DNA from: Bacillota bacterium | Lineage (GTDB): Bacteria; Bacillota_I; Bacilli_A; RF39; UBA660 | Length of the DNA: 64,000 nt | Assembly (NCBI GenBank): GCA_015059405.1 | Contig: SVAL01000010.1 | Span: 1 to 64,000, forward strand | Direction of reading: 5' to 3' | Shown: piece by piece, positions 51,656 through 60,416 of the stretch | How positions within the stretch are numbered: the first letter of the stretch is position 1 | Layout of the letters: every line of letters begins with the position of its first letter | The notes under the pieces: generated by a model | The model's database searches: none | Told to the model about the DNA's origin: nothing | What the model saw: only the letters and a program-made list of their open reading frames with translations | Program-made: the position numbers and the translations under genes

Positions 51656-52104
51656 AATTCTTCTTCTTTTAATATATAGATTCTTGTTAATAAATTATAT
51701 TTATCATTTAAATATTTTTCATCTTTTTCATTTATTTTAATAAAATCAGTCATAAATATTTTAATGTTATATTCATTTATATAGTTTGTTAATGTTTCTA
51801 GAGATAAATCTCCAAGTAACGAAAAATGATCTATATATAAATAATCATATTTCTTCTTTTGTAAATTTTCTTCTAAATCATCTGTATTATTTAAAATAGT
51901 TAAATTATTAGATTTTTGGATATTATAATCATATTTTAATTCATCTAACGTCTTTTCTAAACTTAAGAATAATACTTTATTATCTCTTTGAGAATTATTT
52001 ACTTCATTAACTATAAATCTAGTTTTACCAATACCAGCTTTACCACCTACTAAAACTAAGTCTTTTTCATTTAATTCAATATATTCATTTTTTAATTTAA
52101 TCAT
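51640..52104 (-). CDS. small P-loop ATPase (DnaB/KaiC-like)
   Basis: The 154-residue protein has Walker A GGKAGIGKTRF near residues 20-30, a second strand VLFLSLEKTLDEL and Walker B YDYLYIDHFSLLGD. That order matches a reduced RecA/DnaB-type core (LSLEM, YLxxD), lacking the N-terminal domain and much of the C-terminus. It may be a regulatory ATPase. AGGAGACG precedes the ATG. It is a single gene. Confidence 0.7.
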   Translation of the reverse strand: MIKLKNEYIELNEKDLVLVGGKAGIGKTRFIVNEVNNSQRDNKVLFLSLEKTLDELKYDYNIQKSNNLTILNNTDDLEENLQKKKYDYLYIDHFSLLGDLSLETLTNYINEYNIKIFMTDFIKINEKDEKYLNDKYNLLTRIYILKEEELKILK

Positions 52105-52151
52105 ATTATCGTCTCCTATAATTTTATATTAGAATAAATATTTATTTTTTA

Positions 52152-52177
52152 CAAGAAAAAACCACTTTTAGTGGTTT
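52152..52177 (-). terminator. intrinsic terminator
   Basis: AAACCACT/AGTGGTTT stem with a 3-base loop and T-run after the gene at 52176. Confidence 0.8.
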
Positions 52178-52412
52178 ATTTTGATCTTCCTACTTCTTGT
52201 TTCTTTTGTAGTGTTTTAACATAGTTTGCACGATAAAAAGTAAAATCTGGTTTTTCTATTACTTGTGGTTCAAATTCAACATGTTTATTTAGTTCAAAGT
52301 TTTCTTCTTTTTGAACTAGGTCTTCTTTTAGAAATTTATAGTCAATAGCATCTATGCCTTTTATATTTCCTGAAAAGCCATTATAATCTGTAACTATTCC
52401 ATAATTTTTCAT
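52176..52412 (-). CDS. small protein, possible cold-shock/OB-like domain
   Basis: The 78-residue protein reads NYGIVTDYNGFSGNIKGI, then DYKFLKEDLV and HVEFEPQVIE. The pattern of strand, G-x-I, F-x-x-x-D-L and V-x-F-E is like a cold-shock domain, but the RNP aromatic motifs are not kept (weak match). Its ATG overlaps the TGA of the 1110-residue gene (ATGA), with AGGAGGCG before it, so it is coupled to that gene. Confidence 0.6.
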   Translation of the reverse strand: MKNYGIVTDYNGFSGNIKGIDAIDYKFLKEDLVQKEENFELNKHVEFEPQVIEKPDFTFYRANYVKTLQKKQEVGRSK

Positions 52413-55400
52413 CGTTTTACGCCTCCTACACTATTAGTATTTGTATCTTCATTAGCATATCCTAACTTTTCTTTGATTTGTCTTATACATTCTTTTTTCT
52501 CTCTATTTGCGAGTTCTTTTTTATGACTATTTTCCATAACATATTCACTAATGTTCCCTTTAGAGTCTACTGTAACATACCAATCTTCTCCACAATAACA
52601 AAGTGCGATATCTTTTTTAGGTTTAGTCGCAGTCTCATCAATTGGCTTTCCTGAAAGAATTTGATCAACTAATTCAATTCTATCTAGATGTTCTAAACAT
52701 TTATCTCCTTCATATTTTCTAATCTTACCTCTTTGAACTGGATATTTTTGAATACCACCATTCCCTAATTTTATAGGAACTAGTGAATTATCAGAATTAG
52801 ATGTTGCTAGAACTGTTGCATTTTCTGTTCTAACATCTGTATAGAAGTTTCCTACTCCTTTTTTTATTTCAGATACATTCAATGGTGTTGTTTTAGATCC
52901 TGACATAACATATTCAGGAGCAATAACAACATTTTCAATTGGATATGTACTATCTTTTGATTTTTCAATTAATAATTGTGCTGCTAAAATACAAGCTTCT
53001 CTTACATCTTCATTTGAGTATCTTCCATCAACTGAATATCTAAGTTCATTTAAAAATACTGTATTACCATTTCTAAACCCTGATACCCTACTTACAAAAC
53101 CATCATCATCTGGACTGGAAAACCTTATATGAAAACCATGTTCATTACTTAAACAAAAGTCAAATAAACTATCAGCATGTCCACCAATACGCATACATGC
53201 TCCTGTTCTTTCACCATATGTTAAGTTAATTGGATCAGAAACATTTCCAATTACAACATTCATTTGTTTACCACTAGGTAAATCTAAATTTTCATCACAT
53301 GGCGGAACACTAACATGTTTTCTTTCATGCATTATTTTTAAATATTTTTGAGCTTTATCAATACGTTTTTCTTTTGACCAAGAAGATGAGTTAGGACCGG
53401 GATTACTTGATATTAATCTAATATTATCTCTTCCAAATACTATAGCCAATTTATTACTATCCATACTGTAACATTGTGCCATATCTAGAAGTGCTGGTAA
53501 AGTTATATTTTTTATTTCTCCTCTATCCATCTTTTCTTTTAAATCAGCATGAATAATTGGAAAATATTTTATTAAACTACTTATAGTAGAACTATCAGTC
53601 CATAAATCAACATTTGAAAAAGTATCACGCATGGTTTCATTAAATCCAAATAACTTATATCTAGTTAAAGTATCACTTAAAGATTGATATAACTCTTCAT
53701 TTATAAATATTCCATCTTTTAAAGCAGCTGCATCTAAGTCGAATAATACTTCTCTAATAGTATCTGGATTTACATAAGTTTTTGGGCTATTGACTGTTTT
53801 TATAGAATCATTAATTACTCCCATAACTAATCGATTTTCGAACTGTTCTTCAAATATTTTATTAAATACCTTCATATATTTTTTTACTTCTTCAGGCATA
53901 CCTTTAAACTGAGATGGATTACGTCTAAAATTAATTATAGATTCTAATGCTGTGGGATGATTTACAAAATCTATTTCTTCTTGTGTACATCCAGATGCTA
54001 ATGTAATGTGTTTTGGATTAAATATTGTTTTTTTTAAAATGGATATCGGGAAGTTTTCTATTATAAATTTTTGTGCTGATTTCATGTCAAAATCAGTATG
54101 ACAAAACATTCTTTGATATGTAGCAATATTTTCTTTTATATATTCATTTCTTTTGTGAACAATATAACCATTAGTAATTTCTAACAGACAAGATGTTGTT
54201 TTTTCATCTGGTGAAGTAGTAAGTACTAAACTTTTTAAAAATTCATCACTAGTAAAATTATATTTTTTTAATATTTTAGATATATCATATTCACTTACTA
54301 TTTTATCCATTAAAGCTAAGGCTTGTTCTCTGGCATCATTTTGAACTGCAAGTCTTATATGAGAACTTATATTGATAATATCAGGGAATTTTAATTTAAA
54401 TGATCTTTGTAAATATATATTAATATTATCATTTAATGTAGATTCATCCATTTTTTGTTTTTCAATATCAAATAAACCAACTAATTTTTTAAATGATTCT
54501 TTGTCTAAATTAACTAGTTTTTGAATATTTTCATTTCTAATATTTTTTAGTATTTCTAAACCTGATAATTTTACAATTTGAATTAAATGTTCTGGGTTTA
54601 AGTTATATTCTTTAGCATATCTAATAATTAGAGAATCATATTTTTCTTCATAATGTGGTAAGTCATCGAAGTGATTTATATATTTTTCGGCATTTTTAAA
54701 TTTCTTCATAGTTGATAGAATTGGTAATGCCATAGAATCACTTAAATACTCAACGAATTTAATTTTTTGTCTATCATTAATTGGTGCAAATAATCTATCA
54801 ATATTTAGTTTATAGATAACGTGTTCTATCCCCTCTTTGGAAATTTTTTTAATTATTCTTCTACTATTACTATAATTAATTGTGCTCTCTATTTGACTAG
54901 CTAACTCTTTTTGTTCATTACCTAATCTTTCTAATAATTGAATTCTTTCAAAATTAGATAAAGCCTCTACTTTTTTTAGTACTTCTCCTTGGTCTTTTAT
55001 AGTTGTTAAATGCCCTAATTTTTCTTCAAGAGTTAAACTTTTCCAATATCTATTTAAATACTTTATTTGATTTTCTTCTGATAAAGTCAAAAAAATTCTT
55101 CTTTTTCCATATTCGTCCAGTTGTCTAAAATACTTTTCATAGTAATAGATTCTCATATCTTCGTTTTCTAATTGAGACACAACTATACTGCTAGCACTAG
55201 GATATTTATCTATTAATTGCATTTTTAATCTATCATCTTTTATAGTACTTAATACGTGTCTTATATCATCTTTGGTGACTAGAGAAAGATACTTTAATTT
55301 TAAATTATCATCCTCAAAAGAACTAACAATATATTCACCTCTATATGAATACTTTTTTACAGTTCTTAGACTTAAAGCTTTTACCCTAGATTCATCTGTT

Positions 55401-55741
55401 TTTAAAAAATGGATATAATCCTCAGGATGAGAATCTTTCATTTTAGATATACATTCTAAAAGTACTTCATCACTTGTAAGATAACAATACTCTTCTATTG
55501 ATTCATCCTCAAATAATTCTCTTGTTTTTTCATCAATTATTTCTTGAAAATCTGGAGGTAGTCCTACTTTTTCTAAGACATCCATTAGTTGTTTTTTGAA
55601 GTTAGAACGTTCTAATATACGCATTAGTTCAGAATATGAAAAAAACTCTTTTATATCACCAAAAGAAATATCCTTTTCTTCAGTGTCACGTAAGAAGTTC
55701 ATTAATCTTAAATTTAACTTTTTTATATTAGTTTCATCCAT
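52409..55741 (-). CDS. giant hypothetical protein
   Basis: The 1110-residue protein is not one I recognise. Residues 1-350 are short helical, HEAT-like repeats (SYSELMRILERS, YSYRGEYIVSSFEDDNLKLKYL, ...). Residues 800-1000 are a globular domain with NLTYGERTGACMRIGGHADSLFDF, HIRFSSPDDDGFVSRVSGFRNGN and FLNELRYSVDGRYSNEDVREACIL. The end has LCYCGEDWYVTVDSKGNI. ATAGGTGAG precedes the ATG. The TGA overlaps the next ATG. A role in surface recognition or as an effector is possible but not shown. Confidence 0.75.
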   Translation of the reverse strand: MDETNIKKLNLRLMNFLRDTEEKDISFGDIKEFFSYSELMRILERSNFKKQLMDVLEKVGLPPDFQEIIDEKTRELFEDESIEEYCYLTSDEVLLECISKMKDSHPEDYIHFLKTDESRVKALSLRTVKKYSYRGEYIVSSFEDDNLKLKYLSLVTKDDIRHVLSTIKDDRLKMQLIDKYPSASSIVVSQLENEDMRIYYYEKYFRQLDEYGKRRIFLTLSEENQIKYLNRYWKSLTLEEKLGHLTTIKDQGEVLKKVEALSNFERIQLLERLGNEQKELASQIESTINYSNSRRIIKKISKEGIEHVIYKLNIDRLFAPINDRQKIKFVEYLSDSMALPILSTMKKFKNAEKYINHFDDLPHYEEKYDSLIIRYAKEYNLNPEHLIQIVKLSGLEILKNIRNENIQKLVNLDKESFKKLVGLFDIEKQKMDESTLNDNINIYLQRSFKLKFPDIINISSHIRLAVQNDAREQALALMDKIVSEYDISKILKKYNFTSDEFLKSLVLTTSPDEKTTSCLLEITNGYIVHKRNEYIKENIATYQRMFCHTDFDMKSAQKFIIENFPISILKKTIFNPKHITLASGCTQEEIDFVNHPTALESIINFRRNPSQFKGMPEEVKKYMKVFNKIFEEQFENRLVMGVINDSIKTVNSPKTYVNPDTIREVLFDLDAAALKDGIFINEELYQSLSDTLTRYKLFGFNETMRDTFSNVDLWTDSSTISSLIKYFPIIHADLKEKMDRGEIKNITLPALLDMAQCYSMDSNKLAIVFGRDNIRLISSNPGPNSSSWSKEKRIDKAQKYLKIMHERKHVSVPPCDENLDLPSGKQMNVVIGNVSDPINLTYGERTGACMRIGGHADSLFDFCLSNEHGFHIRFSSPDDDGFVSRVSGFRNGNTVFLNELRYSVDGRYSNEDVREACILAAQLLIEKSKDSTYPIENVVIAPEYVMSGSKTTPLNVSEIKKGVGNFYTDVRTENATVLATSNSDNSLVPIKLGNGGIQKYPVQRGKIRKYEGDKCLEHLDRIELVDQILSGKPIDETATKPKKDIALCYCGEDWYVTVDSKGNISEYVMENSHKKELANREKKECIRQIKEKLGYANEDTNTNSVGGVKR

Positions 55742-55778
55742 ATTCTCACCTATTATATATTAATTATATCAATCATTA

Positions 55779-55806
55779 AAAAAACAAGTCAAATAATGAC
55801 TTGTCT
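55779..55806 (-). terminator. intrinsic terminator
   Basis: ACAAGTCA/TGACTTGT stem (55784-55804) with T-run after the gene ending at 55825. Confidence 0.7.
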
Positions 55807-55824
55807 TTTTATTATGGTTTACAT

Positions 55825-56445
55825 TTATTTATGTTGATTTTTCCACTTTTTATATTCTTTCTTCATACAAATTCCACATGGACGATATCCAGCATTAATT
55901 GCAGTTTCTTCGTTAGAGAAGAATACTCTATGATTTATATAATGACCATTATTTATATGTCTTAATGCAGATGGGCAATCAAGTCTACCATATATTTTTA
56001 ATCTTTTATTACCACCTAATGTACCTGGTACTTTACTTATTACTTCCTTATTTTCTGAATTTATTAATTGATAATTTTTAGTTCCTAGTTTTATAAAGTT
56101 ATCTTTTACTTTTTCAAGTAATATTTTATATCTATTTGTTGTATCAGAACTTGATAATAAGTATTCTCTTGTTCTTTCTTCTCCAAATTCATAGTTAGGT
56201 ATTTGTCCTTCAAATTGAGATACAGTTAAATCTATGATTTCATTATTTACTAAATTATAATAGTGACTTATTCCATCACACATAGTACGCATTATTTTAC
56301 CACCTAGAAAATCATTTACAATAAGTACTGTTATGGCACATTGACCAATTGCTGGGTTTTGTTCACACCATGTATCTTGAATACTAGGATAACATGTTTC
56401 TTTAGACCAAGATACTTCAATTACTTTTTTTAATTCTTCTAACAT
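55825..56445 (-). CDS. YunG-like protein fused to Ada-type metal-binding domain
   Basis: Residues 1-105 follow the YunG pattern: VSWSKETCYPSIQDTWCEQNPAIGQCAITVLIV, then IMRTMCDGISHYYN and IDLTVSQF. Residues 145-206 match the Ada metal-binding domain: GRLDCPSALRHINNGHYINHRVFFSNEETAINAGYRPCGICMKKEYKKWK, with four Cys expected to bind zinc. In Ada that domain repairs methyl-phosphotriesters; here there is no helix-turn-helix or methyltransferase part. The fusion suggests sensing or repair of alkylation (inference). AGGTGG precedes the ATG. Confidence 0.8.
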   Translation of the reverse strand: MLEELKKVIEVSWSKETCYPSIQDTWCEQNPAIGQCAITVLIVNDFLGGKIMRTMCDGISHYYNLVNNEIIDLTVSQFEGQIPNYEFGEERTREYLLSSSDTTNRYKILLEKVKDNFIKLGTKNYQLINSENKEVISKVPGTLGGNKRLKIYGRLDCPSALRHINNGHYINHRVFFSNEETAINAGYRPCGICMKKEYKKWKNQHK

Positions 56446-56470
56446 ATTACCACCTATATTTATTTTAACA

Positions 56471-56497
56471 TAAAAAAGACAGTTTCCTGTCTTTTTC
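56471..56497 (-). terminator. intrinsic terminator
   Basis: AAAGACAG/CTGTCTTT stem with TTTC loop and T-run after the ABC operon stop (56497). Confidence 0.8.
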
Positions 56498-57270
56498 TAT
56501 CCTGTACTAGAATATTTCTTTAATCCTAAGCGAAATAATAAATAACATGGGATTAGATAGATAAATACTACGATTGGAGAAAGTGCTAGTATGGCATTAT
56601 TACTTTTTCCAAGTACATATAATAATGGGTAATAATTAACAAATGAATATGGAACGATAAATGTAAAGACAAAGAATAATCCTTTTTTAAAGATTCCCAT
56701 TGGATATTGGGCAGTGTATTTTCCACCATCTGTTAATAAGTTTCTTACTTCTAGACCTTGAACTGTTAGGAAGCAATATGCTGCTGCTATTAGGAATAGT
56801 CCAAAAAATATTACTACAGCACTTATTACCATTAATACTAGTGAAATTATTTTTAATGGGGTGTAATCTAAATTTAATTTAACTAGTGAGAATATTAAGA
56901 TAATTACTGCTTGAATTAATCTTCCTAATTTTTCAATAGCTATTTGTTGGCAACAAATTTGTAAGATTAAGTTTTGTGGTCTTAATAAGAGTCTATCAAA
57001 ATTACCTGATACGATTAATGTATCAAAACGATCTAATCCTCTTGCAAATATTTCTATACAAGCAAAACCTATTTGAATAATTGCAAATGTTAGTAATACT
57101 TCATATAGAGTGTATCCTTTTATGTTACTAAATCTTTCAAATAATGCGATTACTGAAAAGTAGTAAGAAAAGAATACTATTATTTGAGATATTATTGATA
57201 GGATAAAAGAAGTCTTATATTCTAAGGAGGATTTTAGGTGAATACCTAAATATTTTAAGTATGACTTCAT
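56497..57270 (-). CDS. ABC-2 family exporter permease
   Basis: The 257-residue protein has six hydrophobic helices and the DUF990 pattern: KSSLEYKTSFILSIISQI, GYTLYEVLLTFAIIQIGFACIEIFARGLDRFDTLIVSGNFDRLLLRPQN and a late KKGLFFVFTFIVPYSFVNYYPLLYVLGK. These are permeases of the COG3694/COG4587 type that work as a pair with a COG4586 ATPase. It lies one base after the first permease gene. The substrate is unknown. Confidence 0.9.
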   Translation of the reverse strand: MKSYLKYLGIHLKSSLEYKTSFILSIISQIIVFFSYYFSVIALFERFSNIKGYTLYEVLLTFAIIQIGFACIEIFARGLDRFDTLIVSGNFDRLLLRPQNLILQICCQQIAIEKLGRLIQAVIILIFSLVKLNLDYTPLKIISLVLMVISAVVIFFGLFLIAAAYCFLTVQGLEVRNLLTDGGKYTAQYPMGIFKKGLFFVFTFIVPYSFVNYYPLLYVLGKSNNAILALSPIVVFIYLIPCYLLFRLGLKKYSSTG

Positions 57271-57271
57271 T

Positions 57272-58075
57272 TTAACCTCCTTGGACTGTCATCCTTTTTG
57301 AGATATATTTCATTAATAATTTACCAATTAATACTAGGATGATTAACCATATTATTTGAACTATTATTCCTATTAGGACTTCATTTGTAGGAATGTTTCC
57401 AGCATAAATTCTAAATGGGAAATCACTTATGTATTTGAATGGTAAGAAGTTAGATATTGTTTGTAGAAACTTTGGAAAGAAAACGATAGGAATAACTAAA
57501 CCTGATAAAATATCACTAATAGCCATAAAGATATTTGTTACTCCAACTTCGTTCATTGTGAATAGTGTTAAAACATGATATAGAGTGATTATCGATGTCA
57601 TTAAAAATGTACCTACTATTAAGGTTATTATAAATAAGATGAAAGATGTACTTGATGCTGGCATAGATAAACCAATTGGATCTGGTAGTAAGAATGCTAC
57701 TATTGTTACTGGGAGTGCTCTTAGGCATACACTAGCTAAGCGTGTTGACATTACTTTTGAATACCACATATTGTATATATCTACTGGTCTACATAATTCA
57801 TAACTTATATTTCCATTTTTAATTAGATTAAATATTTCTTGATCTCGATACCACATATTTACTAGTGAGAAAAATATTTGGTTTAACCATAAGTAGCTAG
57901 CAAGTTGTGAAAAGTTCATTGGCACATCCGTAGAATTTGATTCATAGAATGCTAGATAAACCATTATGTATACTAGACCAAAAAATATTTGGGTTGGGAT
58001 ACCTGCTAAAGCTGCAGCTCGATATTGTAGAGATGATACAAATCTTAATTTAAAGTTTGATATGTAAGTTCTCAT
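57272..58075 (-). CDS. ABC-2 family exporter permease
   Basis: The 267-residue partner permease has FVSSLQYRAAALAGIPTQIFFGLVYI, NYLWLNQ-like ASYLWLNQIFF and IFNLIKNGNISYELCRPVDIYNMWYSKV, then late FLPFKYISDFPFRIYAGNIP. The NGNISYELCRP motif is typical of the COG4587 permease type. Its ATG overlaps the TGA of the ATPase gene. It should form a heterodimer with the next permease. Confidence 0.9.
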   Translation of the reverse strand: MRTYISNFKLRFVSSLQYRAAALAGIPTQIFFGLVYIMVYLAFYESNSTDVPMNFSQLASYLWLNQIFFSLVNMWYRDQEIFNLIKNGNISYELCRPVDIYNMWYSKVMSTRLASVCLRALPVTIVAFLLPDPIGLSMPASSTSFILFIITLIVGTFLMTSIITLYHVLTLFTMNEVGVTNIFMAISDILSGLVIPIVFFPKFLQTISNFLPFKYISDFPFRIYAGNIPTNEVLIGIIVQIIWLIILVLIGKLLMKYISKRMTVQGG

Positions 58076-59058
58076 AATCCCATATCTTCGTATAGTTTTA
58101 GAATTATATCATCAATACTTTGATTATCTATTTCAATATCATTTATTAGAGTATTTTCTGATAAGTGATTTAAGAAGTTAGATATTTTTAGTATTTTAGT
58201 ATCAATTGTGAATAGATATCCTGTGTCTATTTTTTCTTGTGATACAATTCCTTCTAATTGAAGTTGTTCTATCCTTTCAGTGGTTTCAACTGTAATATGT
58301 TTGTACATATCATATTTTTGTTTTAATTTTTTTAGTGTACCATCATATAGTACTTTACCTTTACCTATTAAAATAATTCTTTTAGCAAGTGCTTCGATAT
58401 CGCTCATATCATGAGTAGTTAGAATGACTGTGATTTTGTCTTTCTCATTAATCTTTTTGATGAAGTCCCTGATTATTACTTTACTTACAGCGTCCAATCC
58501 TATTGTTGGTTCATCCAAAAATAGAATTTTTGGTTTGTGTAGTAAACTTGCGACTATTTCACATCGCATTCTTTGGCCTAGACTCAGTTGTCGTACTGGT
58601 ATTTTGATTATTTCTTCAATACCCAAGAGTTTGACTAATTCTTCTTTTGTTTTTAGATATTCTTTTTTGTCGATTTTATAAATATCTTGAAGTAAGTCAA
58701 ATGTATCTTCTGCAGGAATGTCCCACCATAATTGACTTCTTTGTCCAAAAACAACTCCTATTTTAGATACATATTCTTCTCTTTGTTTCCAAGGAACCAT
58801 ACCATTAATTTTACAAGTTCCTTCATCTGGTACCAAAATACCACTTAGGATTTTAATAGTTGTGGACTTGCCGGCACCATTAGGTCCGATATAACCTACT
58901 ATTTCTCCTTTTTCGATGTCAAAAGAGATATCATCAATTGCTTTGATGTATTTGTATTCTCTTTTGAAGAATGACTTTAAAGCTTCTTTTGCTCCGCTTT
59001 TACGTTTAGAAACTTTAAAGGTTTTACTTATGTTTTTCACCGAGATGATTGACGACAT
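58072..59058 (-). CDS. ABC transporter ATPase (COG4586-like)
   Basis: The start at 59058 follows GGAAGTGA at 7 bases. The protein has Walker A GYIGPNGAGKSTT, Q-loop VVFGQRSQLWWDIP, signature RQLSLGQRMRCEI, Walker B ILFLDEPTIGL and H-loop ILTTHDMSD. The RSQLWWDIPA Q-loop is a mark of the COG4586 group. Related systems export viologens and other cations in cyanobacteria; the substrate here is unknown. The leader carries an attenuator-like RNA. Confidence 0.93.
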   Translation of the reverse strand: MSSIISVKNISKTFKVSKRKSGAKEALKSFFKREYKYIKAIDDISFDIEKGEIVGYIGPNGAGKSTTIKILSGILVPDEGTCKINGMVPWKQREEYVSKIGVVFGQRSQLWWDIPAEDTFDLLQDIYKIDKKEYLKTKEELVKLLGIEEIIKIPVRQLSLGQRMRCEIVASLLHKPKILFLDEPTIGLDAVSKVIIRDFIKKINEKDKITVILTTHDMSDIEALAKRIILIGKGKVLYDGTLKKLKQKYDMYKHITVETTERIEQLQLEGIVSQEKIDTGYLFTIDTKILKISNFLNHLSENTLINDIEIDNQSIDDIILKLYEDMGL

Positions 59059-59083
59059 TATTTTCACTTCCTTTCTTGAACGC

Positions 59084-59130
59084 AAAAAACTACATTTTTT
59101 AGATGTAGTACCCCTAAAATATGTAATTTT
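59084..59130 (-). promoter_or_regulatory. attenuator-like leader of the ABC exporter
   Basis: A terminator CTACAT/ATGTAG (59090-59108) with six T (59084-59089) lies about 26 bases before the ATPase start. Upstream, AAAATTACAT (59130-59121) can pair with ATGTAGTTTT (59095-59086), the 3' arm plus T-run, over 10 bp with one G-U, so it would be a competing antiterminator. The region 59109-59143 shows no riboswitch class I recognise. Confidence 0.6.
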
Positions 59131-59149
59131 CTTTGCAAACGTCTATTCA

Positions 59150-59178
59150 AGTGTATCTCTTTTATTTTAAAAATGCAA
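59150..59178 (-). promoter_or_regulatory. promoter of the ABC exporter
   Basis: Minus strand TTGCAT (59178-59173), 17-bp spacer and TACACT (59155-59150). Confidence 0.55.
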
Positions 59179-59186
59179 TACAAAAA

Positions 59187-59211
59187 TTAAAAAAAGTAGA
59201 TTTCTCTACTT
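59187..59211 (-). terminator. intrinsic terminator
   Basis: AAGTAGA/TCTACTT stem with T-run at the stop of the gene at 59210. Confidence 0.7.
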
Positions 59212-59791
59212 ATCCTTCACAATTATACCCATATTCTGTGAATATTTTATATATTCTTCGATAAGGTTCATCTTTATAAATAAAATCATCCCAATATGGC
59301 ATAGATGGATCTAGTTCTTGAATTATAGTTCTTCCTGATAAACTCATTTTATAACGACCACTATTCATAATTTCTTCACTATTATAAAATTCTTTTGCAT
59401 CATAGCCAACTGGTATTTCTATTTTAACAACATATTTATAAATACTTCCATTTTCGAAATAAAATATATTTTGATTATTAGTTCTTCCATCATTACCACT
59501 ACAAGTAACTATATTAATATCAGATTTTTCTTTTGTATTTGTTTCTTCCTTGGTAGTTGTTTTTTCTTCTTCATTATTATTTTCTTCTACTTCTTCATTT
59601 TTGTTATTTGGTGATGCTGCTGATACCTTTTCTTTCGGTTTAGCAATAAGTAATGATGCAATAAAATAAATTAGACCAGCGACTATTAAAGTTGTAATAA
59701 CAATAGTTGTAATCATTGGAGAATTTAATTTAGACTTTTTACAAGTGCAGTCTTCTTTTTTCTTGCCACATTTACGACAGTACGTTGCCAT
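59210..59791 (-). CDS. zinc-ribbon, single-span membrane protein
   Basis: The N-terminal YCRKCGKKKEDCTCKK is a zinc ribbon. A membrane helix follows at about 26-50, then a Glu/Asn/Thr-rich linker (60-95). The extracellular domain (95-193) has Cys in VTCSGNDG and YNCEG. It is related in layout to the 49-residue gene at 59802 (MAKYCRKCGN). The function is unknown. TAGGAGTGA precedes the ATG. Confidence 0.75.
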   Translation of the reverse strand: MATYCRKCGKKKEDCTCKKSKLNSPMITTIVITTLIVAGLIYFIASLLIAKPKEKVSAASPNNKNEEVEENNNEEEKTTTKEETNTKEKSDINIVTCSGNDGRTNNQNIFYFENGSIYKYVVKIEIPVGYDAKEFYNSEEIMNSGRYKMSLSGRTIIQELDPSMPYWDDFIYKDEPYRRIYKIFTEYGYNCEG

Positions 59792-59801
59792 ATTATCACT
59801 C

Positions 59802-59951
59802 CTATATAAATATTAAAACAAAGAAATATGCTGCTACTAAGAATAATAAAACAGATACACCAATAGTTATTATTAATGGATAATTGATATTTGATTTTTT
59901 ACAAATACAATTGTGTTTATCATTTCCACACTTACGACAATACTTTGCCAT
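59802..59951 (-). CDS. 49-residue zinc-ribbon membrane protein
   Basis: The short ORF MAKYCRKCGNDKHNCICKK plus one membrane helix (about 24-49) is a trimmed version of the neighbour at 59210: same CRKCG...CxCKKS head, but it ends after the helix. AAGGATAA precedes the ATG (59951), one base after the stop of the gene at 59953. The downstream ribosome binding site for the 59791 gene overlaps its stop. It fits tightly into the operon, so I believe it is real. Confidence 0.75.
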   Translation of the reverse strand: MAKYCRKCGNDKHNCICKKSNINYPLIITIGVSVLLFLVAAYFFVLIFI

Positions 59952-59952
59952 A

Positions 59953-60390
59953 TTATTTATCCTTATGTAGAACTATAGAATTATGTAGATCTACTTTCCA
60001 TCTCATATTTTGAATAATTATTTTTAATATTAAAGTTGCTAACCAAGCAAGTAATAATGCTCCACCAACAAATAATATAATAATAAATAATCCACCAAAG
60101 AATGTTGCATCACTTGCATAACTTATAATAAATCCTAGTCCTGCTCCGCCAAGAACATATAATACATAAGTAACCCAAACTAATACTTGAAAGAATGATG
60201 CATAACTCAAATACTTCTTTTGATTAAAATATGTTTTTCCATCTTTTTCAGATAATTTATCAAACTTTTCTTGTAAATCACTCGTTTTTTCTTTAATGAT
60301 ATCAAGCATATCAACTTTTAATTTTTTACCACAGTTAGAACATGCTACTGCGCCTTCTTTATTTTTTTCTCCACATTCACCACAATACAT
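59953..60390 (-). CDS. zinc-ribbon membrane protein
   Basis: The ATG at 60390 follows GGAG by 8 bases; a GTG at 60399 overlaps that site. The 145-residue protein starts YCGECGEKNKEGAVACSNCGKKL (a clear zinc ribbon), then has a charged helix and two hydrophobic segments (about 65-90 and 97-125). Function unknown. Confidence 0.75.
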   Translation of the reverse strand: MYCGECGEKNKEGAVACSNCGKKLKVDMLDIIKEKTSDLQEKFDKLSEKDGKTYFNQKKYLSYASFFQVLVWVTYVLYVLGGAGLGFIISYASDATFFGGLFIIILFVGGALLLAWLATLILKIIIQNMRWKVDLHNSIVLHKDK

Positions 60391-60416
60391 AATTTTCACT
60401 CCTTAATTATAATTTT

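Noticed and set aside
57516-57728. Extra minus-strand ORF inside the ABC permease gene
   Set aside because: It lies wholly within the permease gene in another frame and has a composition typical of frame shadows.
59084-59148. preQ1, guanidine or fluoride riboswitch before the ABC exporter
   Set aside because: The leader contains none of the conserved core blocks of these classes that I can recall.
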